Part shown: positions 56,840 to 64,000 of the stretch, in pieces
Position numbering within the stretch: the first letter of the stretch is position 1
Layout of the letters: the number at the start of each line of letters is the position of its first letter
Source of the DNA: Collinsella phocaeensis
Lineage (GTDB): Bacteria; Actinomycetota; Coriobacteriia; Coriobacteriales; Coriobacteriaceae
Direction of reading: 5' to 3'
Length of the DNA stretch: 64,000 nt
Assembly (NCBI RefSeq): GCF_900119895.1
Contig: NZ_FQLR01000004.1
Span: forward strand, 496,001 to 560,000
Program-made: the position numbers and the translations under genes
The notes under the pieces: model-generated
Seen by the model: only the letters and a program-made list of their open reading frames with translations
Told to the model about the DNA's origin: nothing
Database searches by the model: none

Positions 56840-57448
56840 ATGTCGAAAAGCGCTCTATCCAATGCGTTCAGGATGCCGACTCCGGTAAAGATAACCGGTC
56901 GAACGTCGAGCATCACGAACTCATTCGTGAACGGGGTCATTCCCGCAATCATGCCGAGCAACGAGGAGATCGCCCTCGCGCTCGAGGTTCTCGGCATGGA
57001 CGCCTCGGGCGTGCGCTGCGCCTACTGCGGCGACCCCGCGACGGAGTGGGACCATCTCAACGCTATCGTGCGACGTAAGCGTCCAACGGGCTACATCTCG
57101 GAGATTCACAACCTCGTTCCTGCGTGTGGGAAGTGCAACCAGTCGAAGGGCAACAAGCCCTGGAGGGAGTGGATGTTCGGTCCGTCGCCGCTGTCGCCCG
57201 CGTCGCGGGGTGTGGGGGATATCGAGGATAGGGCTGAAAGGCTAGCCGACTACGAGCGGAGATTTCCTCCGGTGAGAATCGACTTAGAGGCATCGGTCGA
57301 TGAGGATCTGTGGAGTGCGTACTGGGGTGCGCACAGGCGCCTTGTCGAGGAGATGAGGCGCTGTGAGGAGCTTGCGACCGTTGTTCGGGAGGAGATTTCC
57401 TCTCGGGTCGAGTTGCTGCGGGACGGGCGGATCGATTCTGGACATTAA
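56840..57448 (+). CDS. HNH endonuclease
   Basis: 202 residues. GGAGGG lies 5 bases before ATG. The N-terminal about 55 residues are unrecognised. The nuclease has a zinc site C60/C63 (RCAYCGD) and C96/C99 (PACGKCNQSKG), with D71-H72 (EWDHL) and N91 (IHNLVPA) as the His-Asn-His type active core. The C-terminus is helical and charged. GC content is visibly below that of guaA, consistent with transfer. No methyltransferase is adjacent, so a restriction system is unsupported; a homing or phage-type nuclease or a stand-alone defence nuclease are alternatives. Confidence 0.82.
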   Translation: MSKSALSNAFRMPTPVKITGRTSSITNSFVNGVIPAIMPSNEEIALALEVLGMDASGVRCAYCGDPATEWDHLNAIVRRKRPTGYISEIHNLVPACGKCNQSKGNKPWREWMFGPSPLSPASRGVGDIEDRAERLADYERRFPPVRIDLEASVDEDLWSAYWGAHRRLVEEMRRCEELATVVREEISSRVELLRDGRIDSGH

Positions 57449-57874
57449 TCTGGACAACAGTGAGAACATGACCAGAAAAATGTCCTGAATAGGCCAGGGT
57501 TTATCCTCTGCTATTGAGAAAAAATGCCGTATACGGCGAAATTGCTCAATAGAAATCGCGGGAGGTTCAAGGTAAGGAATGCATGGGGGCTTTGGGGGGC
57601 GAAGGCGAAGCCGCTGGTTCTTCGGCAGGGAGGCGCCGCCGACCGGTTGTTTCGGGCGAGCTTCGCCGGCACCGCTCTGAGCGGGGGCGGCCGAGCCCGA
57701 AAGAAGCCGGAAAAGCATCGCGGCCCTTGCGGGGAAAGCGGGGCCCGTGACAGGCTGCGCGCACGAGGAATAACCGGCATCCGCCGGCCTCGGCTCGTTG
57801 CTATTGGGTTGTCTCTGGATTTTGTCTGATCGGATAGGCACCCGGCCGAGGGGAAGTCGGGCCCTGCTCTGACC
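57449..57874. other. Gene-free stretch after the HNH nuclease
   Basis: No reading frame here looks like a protein, and no RNA gene was recognised. The left 100 bp are AT-rich (end of the HNH gene and possible promoters). The rest is GC-rich with several hairpins (for example near 57595-57620 and 57770-57800). It may be a remnant of a deleted gene in the mobile region. Confidence 0.4.
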
Positions 57875-58127
57875 ACTCGGACTTACTCTTACCCGAGTTG
57901 GCCGCTTCATGTGGCGGCATGTCATGCGTCTGAGCTGCTGTTTTCATGCAGCGGGTAGCCGGGTTGCTGCTGGGCTACTCGGAACTACTCGGACTTACTC
58001 GAACCCAGTAAAACGGCTTGTCGAAATGACTGTCGAGGTGTTTACCTGTGCTTTTATCAGATTACGGCGCAAGATGGGCCAATCGCCACCCTTACCTACT
58101 CGGAACTACTCGGACTTACTCTTACCC
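57875..58127. repeat. Three clusters of 10-bp phased direct repeats (iteron-like)
   Basis: Units ACTCGGAACT, ACTCGGACTT and ACTCGAACCC follow one another at 57977-58006. ACTCGGAACT, ACTCGGACTT and ACTCTTACCC do so at 58098-58127, and ACTCGGACTT, ACTCTTACCC at 57875-57894. The exact 10-bp step puts each ACTC on the same helix face. Such arrays suit proteins that bind cooperatively, e.g. ribbon-helix-helix repressors or integrase arm-type sites. They lie just beyond the 3' end of the leftward AlbA-domain gene. Confidence 0.7.
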
Positions 58128-58131
58128 GCTC

Positions 58132-58171
58132 GGCCCCGCAGGCCCGGGAATCTCGCCGGGCCTGCGGGGCC
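58132..58171. terminator. 16-bp perfect hairpin after the AlbA-domain gene
   Basis: GGCCCCGCAGGCCCGG (58132-58147) pairs with its complement (58156-58171). It is 13 bp past the AlbA-gene stop. No T-run follows on the - strand, so termination there would be weak or Rho-assisted. Confidence 0.6.
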
Positions 58172-58183
58172 GTCTTATCAGTC

Positions 58184-59632
58184 TTAACGGGAGCGGGGGA
58201 AGGAGTAGTACTGGGACGGGTCCTTGGGGCCGGAGCCGTGCCATGAGAGGATGCCTTTGCCGACGAGGCCCCTCAGGGTCGACCTGGCGAACTTGGCGCT
58301 TCTTCCGAGGTGCTCGGACAGCTGCTTGACGGTGACCTTGCCCCTTGCATACACGATCTGAACCGCTGACAGCTCGGGCTCGGTGAGGGCCCTGTACGCG
58401 TCCTCGCCGACGATGCCGGAGACGGTGTCGCTCTGCCTGAGGACGCGCGACGTTATGCTGTTCTCGAGCGTGAGCAGCACCGAGGAGTCGTTCGGCTCCG
58501 AGAAGACGGGGTCGTTGAGGAAGAAGCTGGCCATCTCGTCGTAGATCCTCTGCACCCCCTCGTTGAGCTCCCTCACCCAGCCGAACTCGACGAGGGTGCG
58601 GGCGATGATGGGGTTGCGCGACCAGCGGGTGTGGCGCATGTTCTCGAGGGTGACGATGTTGGGAAGCTTTCCGGGGCTGAGGATCTCGAGGTGGTCGTCG
58701 TACATCATGACGCGGATGTAGTCGCCAGAGTAGGCGTAGTTCCTGTGCGTGACCGCGTTGACGAGGCCCTCGAACCACGCGAACTCCGGGTACTCGGGGA
58801 TGATCTTGAACTTCCCGTCGTCCCCCAGGAACTGGAACTCCCGGAGCTGGCTGGAAATCATCTGCTTGGCACCCTCGATCACCTTGGGGAGGGGCCCGTC
58901 GAAGGTCCTGTCCTTCACGATGTTCAGGCGCCGCCCGGTCTCCATCCTGCTGCCGTCGAAGCGCATGACCCTCACGCGGGCGCACGGGATGAACTGTGTG
59001 GGGTTCCTTGCGAACAGGAGAACCCCCGCGTTGGTGAGGTGCCCGTCGACGAGCATCCCCCTGCTCCTGAGTATCTGCTCGTAGGGGGCGTCGGTCCCGA
59101 GCTCCTCCCGGTAGCGGTCCATCACCTCGCGGTCGATGTCGTCGATGCCGGACCTGTCTGCCAGCTCGTCCTCGAAGCGCCTCTGGTTCTTGTCGTACTC
59201 GAGGGCGCGAACCTGCTCGCGGTCCAGCCGGACGCTCTCGTCCTTCTGCCTGAGGAAGACCTCGCCGTCGCGCTTTCTCGCGATGACCCGATCTGTTGAG
59301 GCCTGGACGTCGAGGACGAGGATGCGATCGCTCTCCCCGCTCGAGTTGGTGACGTTGATCTCCTCGGCCCTGACGGCGGGGACGGGGTCGCAACACGTGA
59401 TGGGGGCCTGGAGGAAGTCCTCGATGTCGTGGGCGCCCCTGCGCCTGAAGCCGGTGATCTCGCCGTCGTCCTCGATGCCGATGACGAGCTTGCCGCCGGA
59501 TGCGTTCGCAAAGGCGCTGATGTGCCTGGAGATGTCGTTAGCGTCCTTCCGGGCGCTCTTGCGGTCGAAGTACTGGTTCTCCTTTTCCGAGGAGAACCGT
59601 TTCGGATCGTTTTGTTCGATGGGGTGCTGCAT
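58184..59632 (-). CDS. AlbA_2 (Schlafen-type) ATP-binding protein with winged helix
   Basis: 482 residues. The N-terminal AlbA_2 domain runs from EKENQYFDRKSARKDANDIS through SAFANASGGKLVIGIEDDGEITG. The middle has the HATPase_c_4-like HLTNAGVLLFARNP and FEGLVNAVTHRNYAYSGDYI. A C-terminal winged helix (VTVKQLSEHLGRSAKFARSTL) follows. Such proteins act as regulators or in phage defence and are frequent on mobile DNA. AGGAGGGCCCG precedes ATG 59632 and an AT-rich promoter-like patch is at 59650-59670. It follows the ribbon-helix-helix gene by 70 bp on the same strand. Confidence 0.85.
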   Translation of the reverse strand: MQHPIEQNDPKRFSSEKENQYFDRKSARKDANDISRHISAFANASGGKLVIGIEDDGEITGFRRRGAHDIEDFLQAPITCCDPVPAVRAEEINVTNSSGESDRILVLDVQASTDRVIARKRDGEVFLRQKDESVRLDREQVRALEYDKNQRRFEDELADRSGIDDIDREVMDRYREELGTDAPYEQILRSRGMLVDGHLTNAGVLLFARNPTQFIPCARVRVMRFDGSRMETGRRLNIVKDRTFDGPLPKVIEGAKQMISSQLREFQFLGDDGKFKIIPEYPEFAWFEGLVNAVTHRNYAYSGDYIRVMMYDDHLEILSPGKLPNIVTLENMRHTRWSRNPIIARTLVEFGWVRELNEGVQRIYDEMASFFLNDPVFSEPNDSSVLLTLENSITSRVLRQSDTVSGIVGEDAYRALTEPELSAVQIVYARGKVTVKQLSEHLGRSAKFARSTLRGLVGKGILSWHGSGPKDPSQYYSFPRSR

Positions 59633-59701
59633 CGGGCCCTCCTGTCCTTGGGCGATATTTTATCGTACGGTTGCGGCAGGCTGACCGATGAGGTTCGCCC
59701 C

Positions 59702-60070
59702 TCACCTCCGCGACATGCCGAAGATGAGGGCGTCCTCCCGCTCGACGTCCGAGGGCTCCGCCTCGCCGCGCATGGCGGAGAACTCCCGCGCGAGGAAGTC
59801 GACCGTCCAGGCGAGCCCCTCGTCGACCTCTCCGGCGGACCGTATGCGCCTGAGCTCCCGGTACACGCGCGCCATCTCGTCGCGGAGCATCTTGTAGACG
59901 CGCACGTCGGGCCTGACGACGACCTCCTCCCCGAGGGCCCGCTTGTAGAGGTAGTCCTGCTTGGTCATGCCCGACGTGCGCGCCATGAGGTCGATGCGCC
60001 TGGCCTGCTCGGGCGTGACGCGGAAGCCGATGGTGACGCTCCTCTCGCGGGCGGAGTTGGGGCAGGGCAT
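59702..60070 (-). CDS. Ribbon-helix-helix protein (MobC-like or repressor)
   Basis: 122 residues. SVTIGFRVTPEQARRIDLMA is the beta-strand and first helix of a ribbon-helix-helix fold, continued by TSGMTKQDYLYKRALGEEV, as in MobC relaxosome proteins and in phage or plasmid repressors. The second half is helical. It starts 1 base after the integrase-fragment stop (TGACATG), so both are coupled. No relaxase gene is in the window. The phased 10-bp repeats 1.6-2.2 kb to the left are candidate targets (inference). Confidence 0.72.
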   Translation of the reverse strand: MPCPNSARERSVTIGFRVTPEQARRIDLMARTSGMTKQDYLYKRALGEEVVVRPDVRVYKMLRDEMARVYRELRRIRSAGEVDEGLAWTVDFLAREFSAMRGEAEPSDVEREDALIFGMSRR

Positions 60071-60071
60071 G

Positions 60072-60566
60072 TCAGTTCTCCCTTCTCGCCCCGTCCAGGG
60101 CGCGGGCCATGTCGACCTGGACGCTGGGGAACAGGTGGGCGTAGCGGTAGGTGATGTCGGCCGCCTCGTGGCCCATGCGGTCCGCGATGGCGAGCGCGGT
60201 GAAGCCCATGTCGATGAGCAGCGACACGTGGCTGTGCCTGAGGTCGTGGACGCGGATCGGTTCGAGGCCCGCCGCCTTGCTGCCGCGCGCCATCTCGTGG
60301 CTGAGGAAGTACTTGGTCACGGGGAAGATCCGCTCGTCGGGGTCGAGGTCGAGGAGGGAGAGGAACGCCTCCATCTCCTCGGCGTAGAAGCCGGGCATGG
60401 CGATGACGCGCTTCGACTTCGGGGTCTTCGGGTCGGTTAGGACGTCCTGCCCGTCGATGCGCTGGTAGGACTCCGCGATGGTGAGGGTCCCCCGCTCGAA
60501 GTCGAACCTGCGCGGCTTCAGGGCGAGCAGCTCGCCCCCGCGCACCCCGCACCAGTAGAGCCACAT
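60072..60566 (-). pseudogene. Tyrosine integrase, catalytic half only
   Basis: 164 residues. All catalytic residues of a tyrosine recombinase are present: R9 (WCGVRGGELLALK), Lys in KTPKSKRVIAM, HxxR in IRVHDLRHSHVSLL, His in ADRMGHEAADI and the nucleophile Tyr in TYRYAHLFP. The arm-binding and core-binding N-terminal domains (about 200 residues) are missing. Its ATG overlaps the end of a truncated baseplate gene (TGATG). This is best explained by a deletion that fused two distant prophage genes. Recombinase activity is unlikely. Confidence 0.85.
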
Positions 60567-61299
60567 CAGAACGTTATCTTGTCGCCCTTGGGGCCGCGCA
60601 GGGCCTCCAGCTGCTCGGAGGTGAAGTCGGCGTACTCGAAGGGGTCACCCTTGTCGCCCCTCTCGCCGTCGTCGCCCTTGTCTCCCTTGGGGCCGTGAGT
60701 CAGCGTCGCCGTGGTGGTGCCCGTCGCGTCGGTGACCGTCACCACCGCGCCCGCCTCGATCGCCCGCCCCGCCGTGGCCACCGCGCCCCGGGCCGTCGTG
60801 ACGGCATCCTGCGCCTTGGCCACGGCGTCGGCGATGACGCCGTCCGCGTCCTCGAACTTCTTGAGCGCGTCGAGGAACATCGAGTAGCCGTCGGAGTCGC
60901 CGCCCTCGCCGCCGGCGAGCGCGGGCCCCACGAGCACCGCGAAGGAGAGCGACGAGAGCGCCCGCTCGTCTCAGGAGACCATGACCTGCGCGTCGACGGT
61001 GCCCTCGGCGCGCGCCATCGCGGCGGGCCAGTAGACCCTGAACTTGCCGGCCTCGGCGTCGACCGCCTCGAGGGGCTCGCAGCCGCGCACGCGCAGCTCC
61101 CGGTGGCGCCACAGCAGGTAGAGCGAGGCCCCGTCAGGTCCGCCGCCTCGCCGCCGCGCGTCACCGAGAGCGCGATCCCGCGCCCCTCCGCGTCCGCGGG
61201 TGAGGCGACGAACGGCCCCGCGAAGGGGGCGTCGCACTCGTCCCAGACGACCTCGCGCAGCCCGTCGCCGTCCAGCGGGAACGTGCTCTCGTCAGCCAT
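60566..61299 (-). pseudogene. BppU-like baseplate gene, broken by frameshift, stop and deletion
   Basis: From ATG 61299 the product reads MADESTFPLDGDGLREVVWD ... VTRGGEAADLTG, the start of a baseplate upper protein domain. The continuation ASLYLLWRHRELRVRGC is in another frame; one more G in the GGGG run near 61133 would join them. That frame meets TGA at 60971. In the same frame, coding-like sequence resumes ([20 protein letters not shown]), with helical and collagen-like parts ([18 protein letters not shown]). It ends abruptly at [11 protein letters not shown] where the integrase fragment begins. Three independent lesions show decay. Confidence 0.75.
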
Positions 61300-61300
61300 G

Positions 61301-62473
61301 TCAGAACTCCCTCTCGCCCAGGTCCTCGTAGGACGCCACCGTGTCGGACGCCGTCGCCGCCGTCTCCTCGACCGCCGTCACGCGCGCGGCCACGTCGGCC
61401 GAGGCCGCCCACGTCGTGCGCTCGACCGTGCCTAGCGTGAGACGCACAACGGGCCTGTCCTCGCCGAGCTCGCGCACGCGCCGCACGCAGCGGGCGCGCA
61501 GGTGCCACTCGGGCGAGCGCGACGAGTCGATCACCGCCACGTCGTCGCCCAGCCGCACGCCCGCGCCGCCGTCCACGGCCGCGACGTCCACCTCGTAGAA
61601 GACGCGCGGCTCGCACGCCGCCGCGAGCGCCGCTGTCGTCAGCGCCTTGAGCTCGGAAGCGTCCTCGCAGTCCGGGAACACCGCGTGCCCGAAGCGGTGC
61701 GCCTTCCCGCCCGCGCCGTCGGGGCGCCCCCACACCAGGCGCGCGGCCTCGTCGCCCACCCAGTTCGCGCCGCCGTTCACGGAGCCGAACGTGAGCCGCC
61801 GCGTGAAGCCGCCCGTGGGCGCGCCCGTCTCGTCGTATATGGGCAGGCCCTTGCCGTAGCCGTAGAGCGCCGTGAAGACCTCGTCCTCGAGCACCGTGCG
61901 CGTGCACGCCGCGAGCGACTTGCCGTAGCTGAAGCGCGCCCCGCACCACGTGCCCCGCCGCGCCGGGAGGCTCACCGTCCGTGAGGCAACGCGCCCGTCG
62001 GCCACGGAGATCACGGCCTCGGCCTCGCCGCCCCAGACCTCCTCGACGCGGCGCAGCGCCGCGAGCGCGTTCACGTGGTAGAGCAGGCACCCCCGCTCCG
62101 TCGCGCCCGCGTCAACGTCGCCGACCGCCCAGCGCGTGTGCGCGAGGACCGCCGCCAGCGCCTCGGAGGCCGTCTTGGCCACCAGCTGCTCCTCCTCGAC
62201 GAAGTCGCCCAGCAGCTCGCAGAGCGAGGACTCCGCGTAGACGTGCGCGGGCCCGCCCAGAGGCTCGTCGGTGCGCACCACCACGTGCTCGCGCCACACG
62301 CCGTCCGTCGGGTCGCGCCACAGCAGCCGCTCGCCCTTCTCGGGGGCGGCCAGGCAGTCGAACTCGATCGTGTCCTCGCCGCCGACCTCCTCGACGTGCG
62401 CGATCCCGCCCACCGTAGGCAGGATCCCCAGCCGCTCGTCGAAGCGGTCGAAGAGGTAGAGCGTCGGCACCAT
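61301..62473 (-). CDS. Phage tail-tip protein (tail spike/Tal-like)
   Basis: 390 residues. ATG 62473 overlaps the upstream stop (TGATG), with GGAGAGG before it. The N-terminal half (LYLFDRFDERLGILPTVGGI ... DTIEFDCLAAPEKGERLLWR) matches the opening of siphophage tail-associated minor structural proteins. Beta-rich repeats follow (FGSVNGGANWVGDEAARLVW; FYEVDVAAVDGGAGVRLGDD), then a C-terminal coiled coil (AARVTAVEETAATASDTVAS). It forms part of the baseplate with Dit. It is shorter than many Tal proteins and has no recognisable peptidoglycan hydrolase domain. Confidence 0.72.
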   Translation of the reverse strand: MVPTLYLFDRFDERLGILPTVGGIAHVEEVGGEDTIEFDCLAAPEKGERLLWRDPTDGVWREHVVVRTDEPLGGPAHVYAESSLCELLGDFVEEEQLVAKTASEALAAVLAHTRWAVGDVDAGATERGCLLYHVNALAALRRVEEVWGGEAEAVISVADGRVASRTVSLPARRGTWCGARFSYGKSLAACTRTVLEDEVFTALYGYGKGLPIYDETGAPTGGFTRRLTFGSVNGGANWVGDEAARLVWGRPDGAGGKAHRFGHAVFPDCEDASELKALTTAALAAACEPRVFYEVDVAAVDGGAGVRLGDDVAVIDSSRSPEWHLRARCVRRVRELGEDRPVVRLTLGTVERTTWAASADVAARVTAVEETAATASDTVASYEDLGEREF

Positions 62474-63189
62474 CAGAGCCACCTCTCCGTCCACGCCACC
62501 GTGTGCGCCGAGCACCCGGAGAAGGCCAGGGAATGAGACCCCGGGGAAAGCGGGAAGAACGTGCTCTCAACCGCCACGTCGGCTGACGCGTCAGTCCCGT
62601 CCACCGTCACGGCCTCGGCGGCGAAGTCCATCACCACCACGTCCCCGGCGGCGAAGTCGCGCTCCACGAGCACGTAGCGCCCCAGCTCGTCGGTCACCTT
62701 CATCGACGAACCCGCGAGTGCCGTCAGCGTCGCCACGGGCCACGTCGCCCACGTTCCGCCCACCGTCAGCGTGCTCGCCGCGCTCGACTTCCCATCGCCG
62801 TACGCCACCGGGTCGAAGCACGTGAACTCGACCTCGCAGGAGCCGCCCTCGAAGAGCGAGTCCCAGTCGGACACCCCGGTCACCACCGCGTCGCGCCACG
62901 TCAGAGCGGGCTCGCCGGTGAGCGCGAGCTCCGCGCCCATGGGCGCGACCAGCCACCCGTACATCTCGTGCCGGATCGCGCTGCGCTCCTCCGCCGTGAG
63001 CGTCGCGCCCGCGTCCAGGAAGAGGCGCACCTTCAGCGCCCTCGGCGGCAGCTCGCACCCCAGCAGCGCCGCGCCCGGCCGCCCCGGCACCGCGAGCGCG
63101 CGCGGCGAGAGCGCGTGACCGGCGGGCTCCACCAGTTCCGCCGTCACGTGCTCAGAGAAGTCGTGCCCGTTGTAGGTGAGCGCGCTCAC
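62473..63189 (-). CDS. Phage distal tail protein (Dit-like)
   Basis: 238 residues. The start, MSALTYNGHDFSEHVTAELV, and the region CEVEFTCFDPVAYGDGK are typical of Dit (Sipho_tail family), as is the galectin-like C-terminal half ending FFPLSPGSHSLAFSGCSAHT. Dit forms the hexameric ring joining tail tube and baseplate. It overlaps its neighbours by a few bases on both sides (ATGA and TGATG), the mark of a phage late operon. The frame is intact. Confidence 0.78.
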   Translation of the reverse strand: MSALTYNGHDFSEHVTAELVEPAGHALSPRALAVPGRPGAALLGCELPPRALKVRLFLDAGATLTAEERSAIRHEMYGWLVAPMGAELALTGEPALTWRDAVVTGVSDWDSLFEGGSCEVEFTCFDPVAYGDGKSSAASTLTVGGTWATWPVATLTALAGSSMKVTDELGRYVLVERDFAAGDVVVMDFAAEAVTVDGTDASADVAVESTFFPLSPGSHSLAFSGCSAHTVAWTERWL

Positions 63190-63371
63190 AGCCGCCCCCG
63201 CGCCCGCCCGTAGGCGGTAGCGCGCCGCTGCTGCTCGCGCCCCATGCGGTCGGTCTCCGCAGAGCCCGCGCGCGCCATCGTGGCGTCACGTGCCGCCTGC
63301 TGCAGCGGGCTGCTCTTGCGCACCACGTCGCGGTCGTCCATGCCGCGTCCCGCGCGCACCTTGTCACTCAT
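63186..63371 (-). CDS. Small phage protein of unknown function
   Basis: 61 residues, highly charged and helical (MSDKVRAGRGMDDRDVVRKS ... AETDRMGREQQRRATAYGRA). GAGGGATTTCG precedes ATG 63371, inside the 3' end of the previous gene. Its position, where major tail protein, assembly chaperone and tape measure would normally be, is odd. No family recognised. Confidence 0.5.
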   Translation of the reverse strand: MSDKVRAGRGMDDRDVVRKSSPLQQAARDATMARAGSAETDRMGREQQRRATAYGRARGRL

Positions 63372-63822
63372 CGAAATCCCTCGCAATCGTCAGGTGTGCG
63401 GCAAGGCTCCAGAGCCAGCGCCCGGAACCGTTGCGCCCGAGCGGGCGCGGCGCCGCCGTGTCCACCGCGACGACGTTCACATGCCACCCGGTGTCCTCGC
63501 CCGTCCAGTCCGCGAGGCGCAGGTCGCGCTCCACCGCGTGCGCCGTCGCCTCGGCGTCGCGCGGGTCGTCGCAGCACACCGTCACGCCCACCGGAAGCGT
63601 GCCGCGCTCCGTGCCGTCCACCTGCCGCGTGTCACGGACGAACTCGCCCGCCGCCAGCACGATCGGCTCGGCGCAGAGGCTCGCCGCAGGCGGCGCGGTG
63701 AACACGTTGGCGTAGCCCAGAGAGCGCAGAAGCGCGGCCGCCACATCCGCCGCGCCGCCGCCCGCCGCGTCCCGGGCAGCCCTGTCCGCGCTGCCGGAGA
63801 CGCCGAACTCGAACCTCGTCAT
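63364..63822 (-). CDS. Phage tail-terminator-like protein (minor capsid 3 position)
   Basis: 152 residues. GGAGGTGGGCTG precedes ATG 63822, which overlaps the stop of the previous gene. The sequence (VAAALLRSLGYANVFTAPPA ... GVTVCCDDPRDAEATAHAVE ... WLWSLAAHLTIARDFDE) has the alpha/beta pattern and length of tail terminator or minor capsid proteins found between head connectors and tail genes. Identification is by position and pattern, not strong motifs. Confidence 0.5.
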   Translation of the reverse strand: MTRFEFGVSGSADRAARDAAGGGAADVAAALLRSLGYANVFTAPPAASLCAEPIVLAAGEFVRDTRQVDGTERGTLPVGVTVCCDDPRDAEATAHAVERDLRLADWTGEDTGWHVNVVAVDTAAPRPLGRNGSGRWLWSLAAHLTIARDFDE

Positions 63823-64000
63823 CAGCCCACCTCCAGTTCCCAGTGGTGAACGACCCCGCGAATGACGCAGCAGCGCTTGCACGACCGCACGAACACGCTC
63901 GGCCCCGCGCCCACGAGCACGCGCGAACCCGCAGGGATCTCGAAGGCTCCCTCCGAGTTCACCGCGTCCACGATCACGAGGCCCGCGCCGCCGTCGGCGC
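63822..64000 (-). CDS. Phage minor capsid/head-tail connector protein (5' part outside window)
   Basis: The last 58 codons are visible: ADGGAGLVIVDAVNSEGAFE, then IPAGSRVLVGAGPSVFVRSC and KRCCVIRGVVHHWELEVG-stop. The ending VHHWELEVG is characteristic of a minor capsid family of siphophage connectors. It lies at the head of the visible late operon and overlaps the next gene (TGATG). Confidence 0.55.
   Translation of the reverse strand, partial: ADGGAGLVIVDAVNSEGAFEIPAGSRVLVGAGPSVFVRSCKRCCVIRGVVHHWELEVG

Noticed and set aside
56840-57448. Restriction-modification system
   Set aside because: An HNH nuclease alone without a DNA methyltransferase does not support it.
57284-57925. Leftward frame of 213 codons after the HNH gene
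   Set aside because: It overlaps the HNH C-terminus, has no ribosome site and no recognisable domain; likely chance.
57875-58127. CRISPR array
   Set aside because: The repeats are 10 bp, directly adjacent, with no spacers and no cas genes.

Overview
The window is a GC-rich (about two thirds G+C) bacterial chromosome segment. Gene content and protein style (Elp3 in a bacterium, YgiQ with disordered tails, CsoR/CopZ/CopA, a YerC-type TrpR relative, AddAB-type recombination genes, DnaE1, strong AAGGAGG ribosome sites, frequent GTG/TTG starts) fit an anaerobic, gut-type Actinomycetota of the class Coriobacteriia (Collinsella/Olsenella-like). That assignment is an inference; no rRNA or tRNA gene is present to confirm it.

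Layout. 1-12.2 kb: mostly RNA modification and core metabolism (a SAM methyltransferase cut by the window edge, Elp3, a spermidine-synthase-like enzyme, a CapA lipoprotein, an Lhr-type helicase, DAHP synthase, RsmJ, TrmL, an amidohydrolase). 12.3-13.8 kb: an intact IS110/IS1111-type insertion sequence with 17-bp inverted repeats and a long structured 3' non-coding end, where a bridge RNA would be expected. 14.3-18.1 kb: a copper homeostasis locus (copA-copZ-csoR, all leftward) with a CsoR-type operator before copA. 18.4-26.7 kb: a zinc-ribbon protein, a DEAD-box RNA helicase with a long leader, a CPBP protease and two envelope proteins; the first of these is out of frame because of a nine-G tract just after its start, which suggests phase variation. 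26.9-40.4 kb: YgiQ, a HAD phosphatase, an MgtA-type P-ATPase behind a leader peptide, YoaK, MnmA, CysK with a divergent Rrf2 regulator, a holin-like membrane protein, ApbE and YerC. 40.5-53.1 kb: AddB and AddA, DnaE, YchF and a DUF1648 membrane protein. 53.3-57.4 kb: asparaginase, GuaA and an HNH nuclease. 57.4-64.0 kb: a decayed mobile region with phased 10-bp repeats, an AlbA-domain ATPase, a ribbon-helix-helix protein, an integrase fragment fused to a broken baseplate gene, and leftward phage head-tail and tail-tip genes running off the right edge.

Intergenic space is unusually rich in small repeats. There are eight copies of a 31-bp element (CCTCA-N21-TGAGG type), two roughly 225-bp elements with conserved inverted arms but unrelated interiors, a 130-bp nested palindrome between the HAD and mgtA genes, a 97-bp nested palindrome behind cysK, and a tandem pair of structured elements with compensatory changes between dnaE and ychF.

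Functionally, the chromosomal part combines tRNA/rRNA modification (Elp3, RsmJ, TrmL, MnmA), metal handling (Cu and Mg), sulfur assimilation under Rrf2 control, and replication/recombination. The best candidates for new biology are the poly-G switch, the mgtA leader, the IS non-coding end, the inverted-arm elements and the phased repeats beside the ribbon-helix-helix gene.
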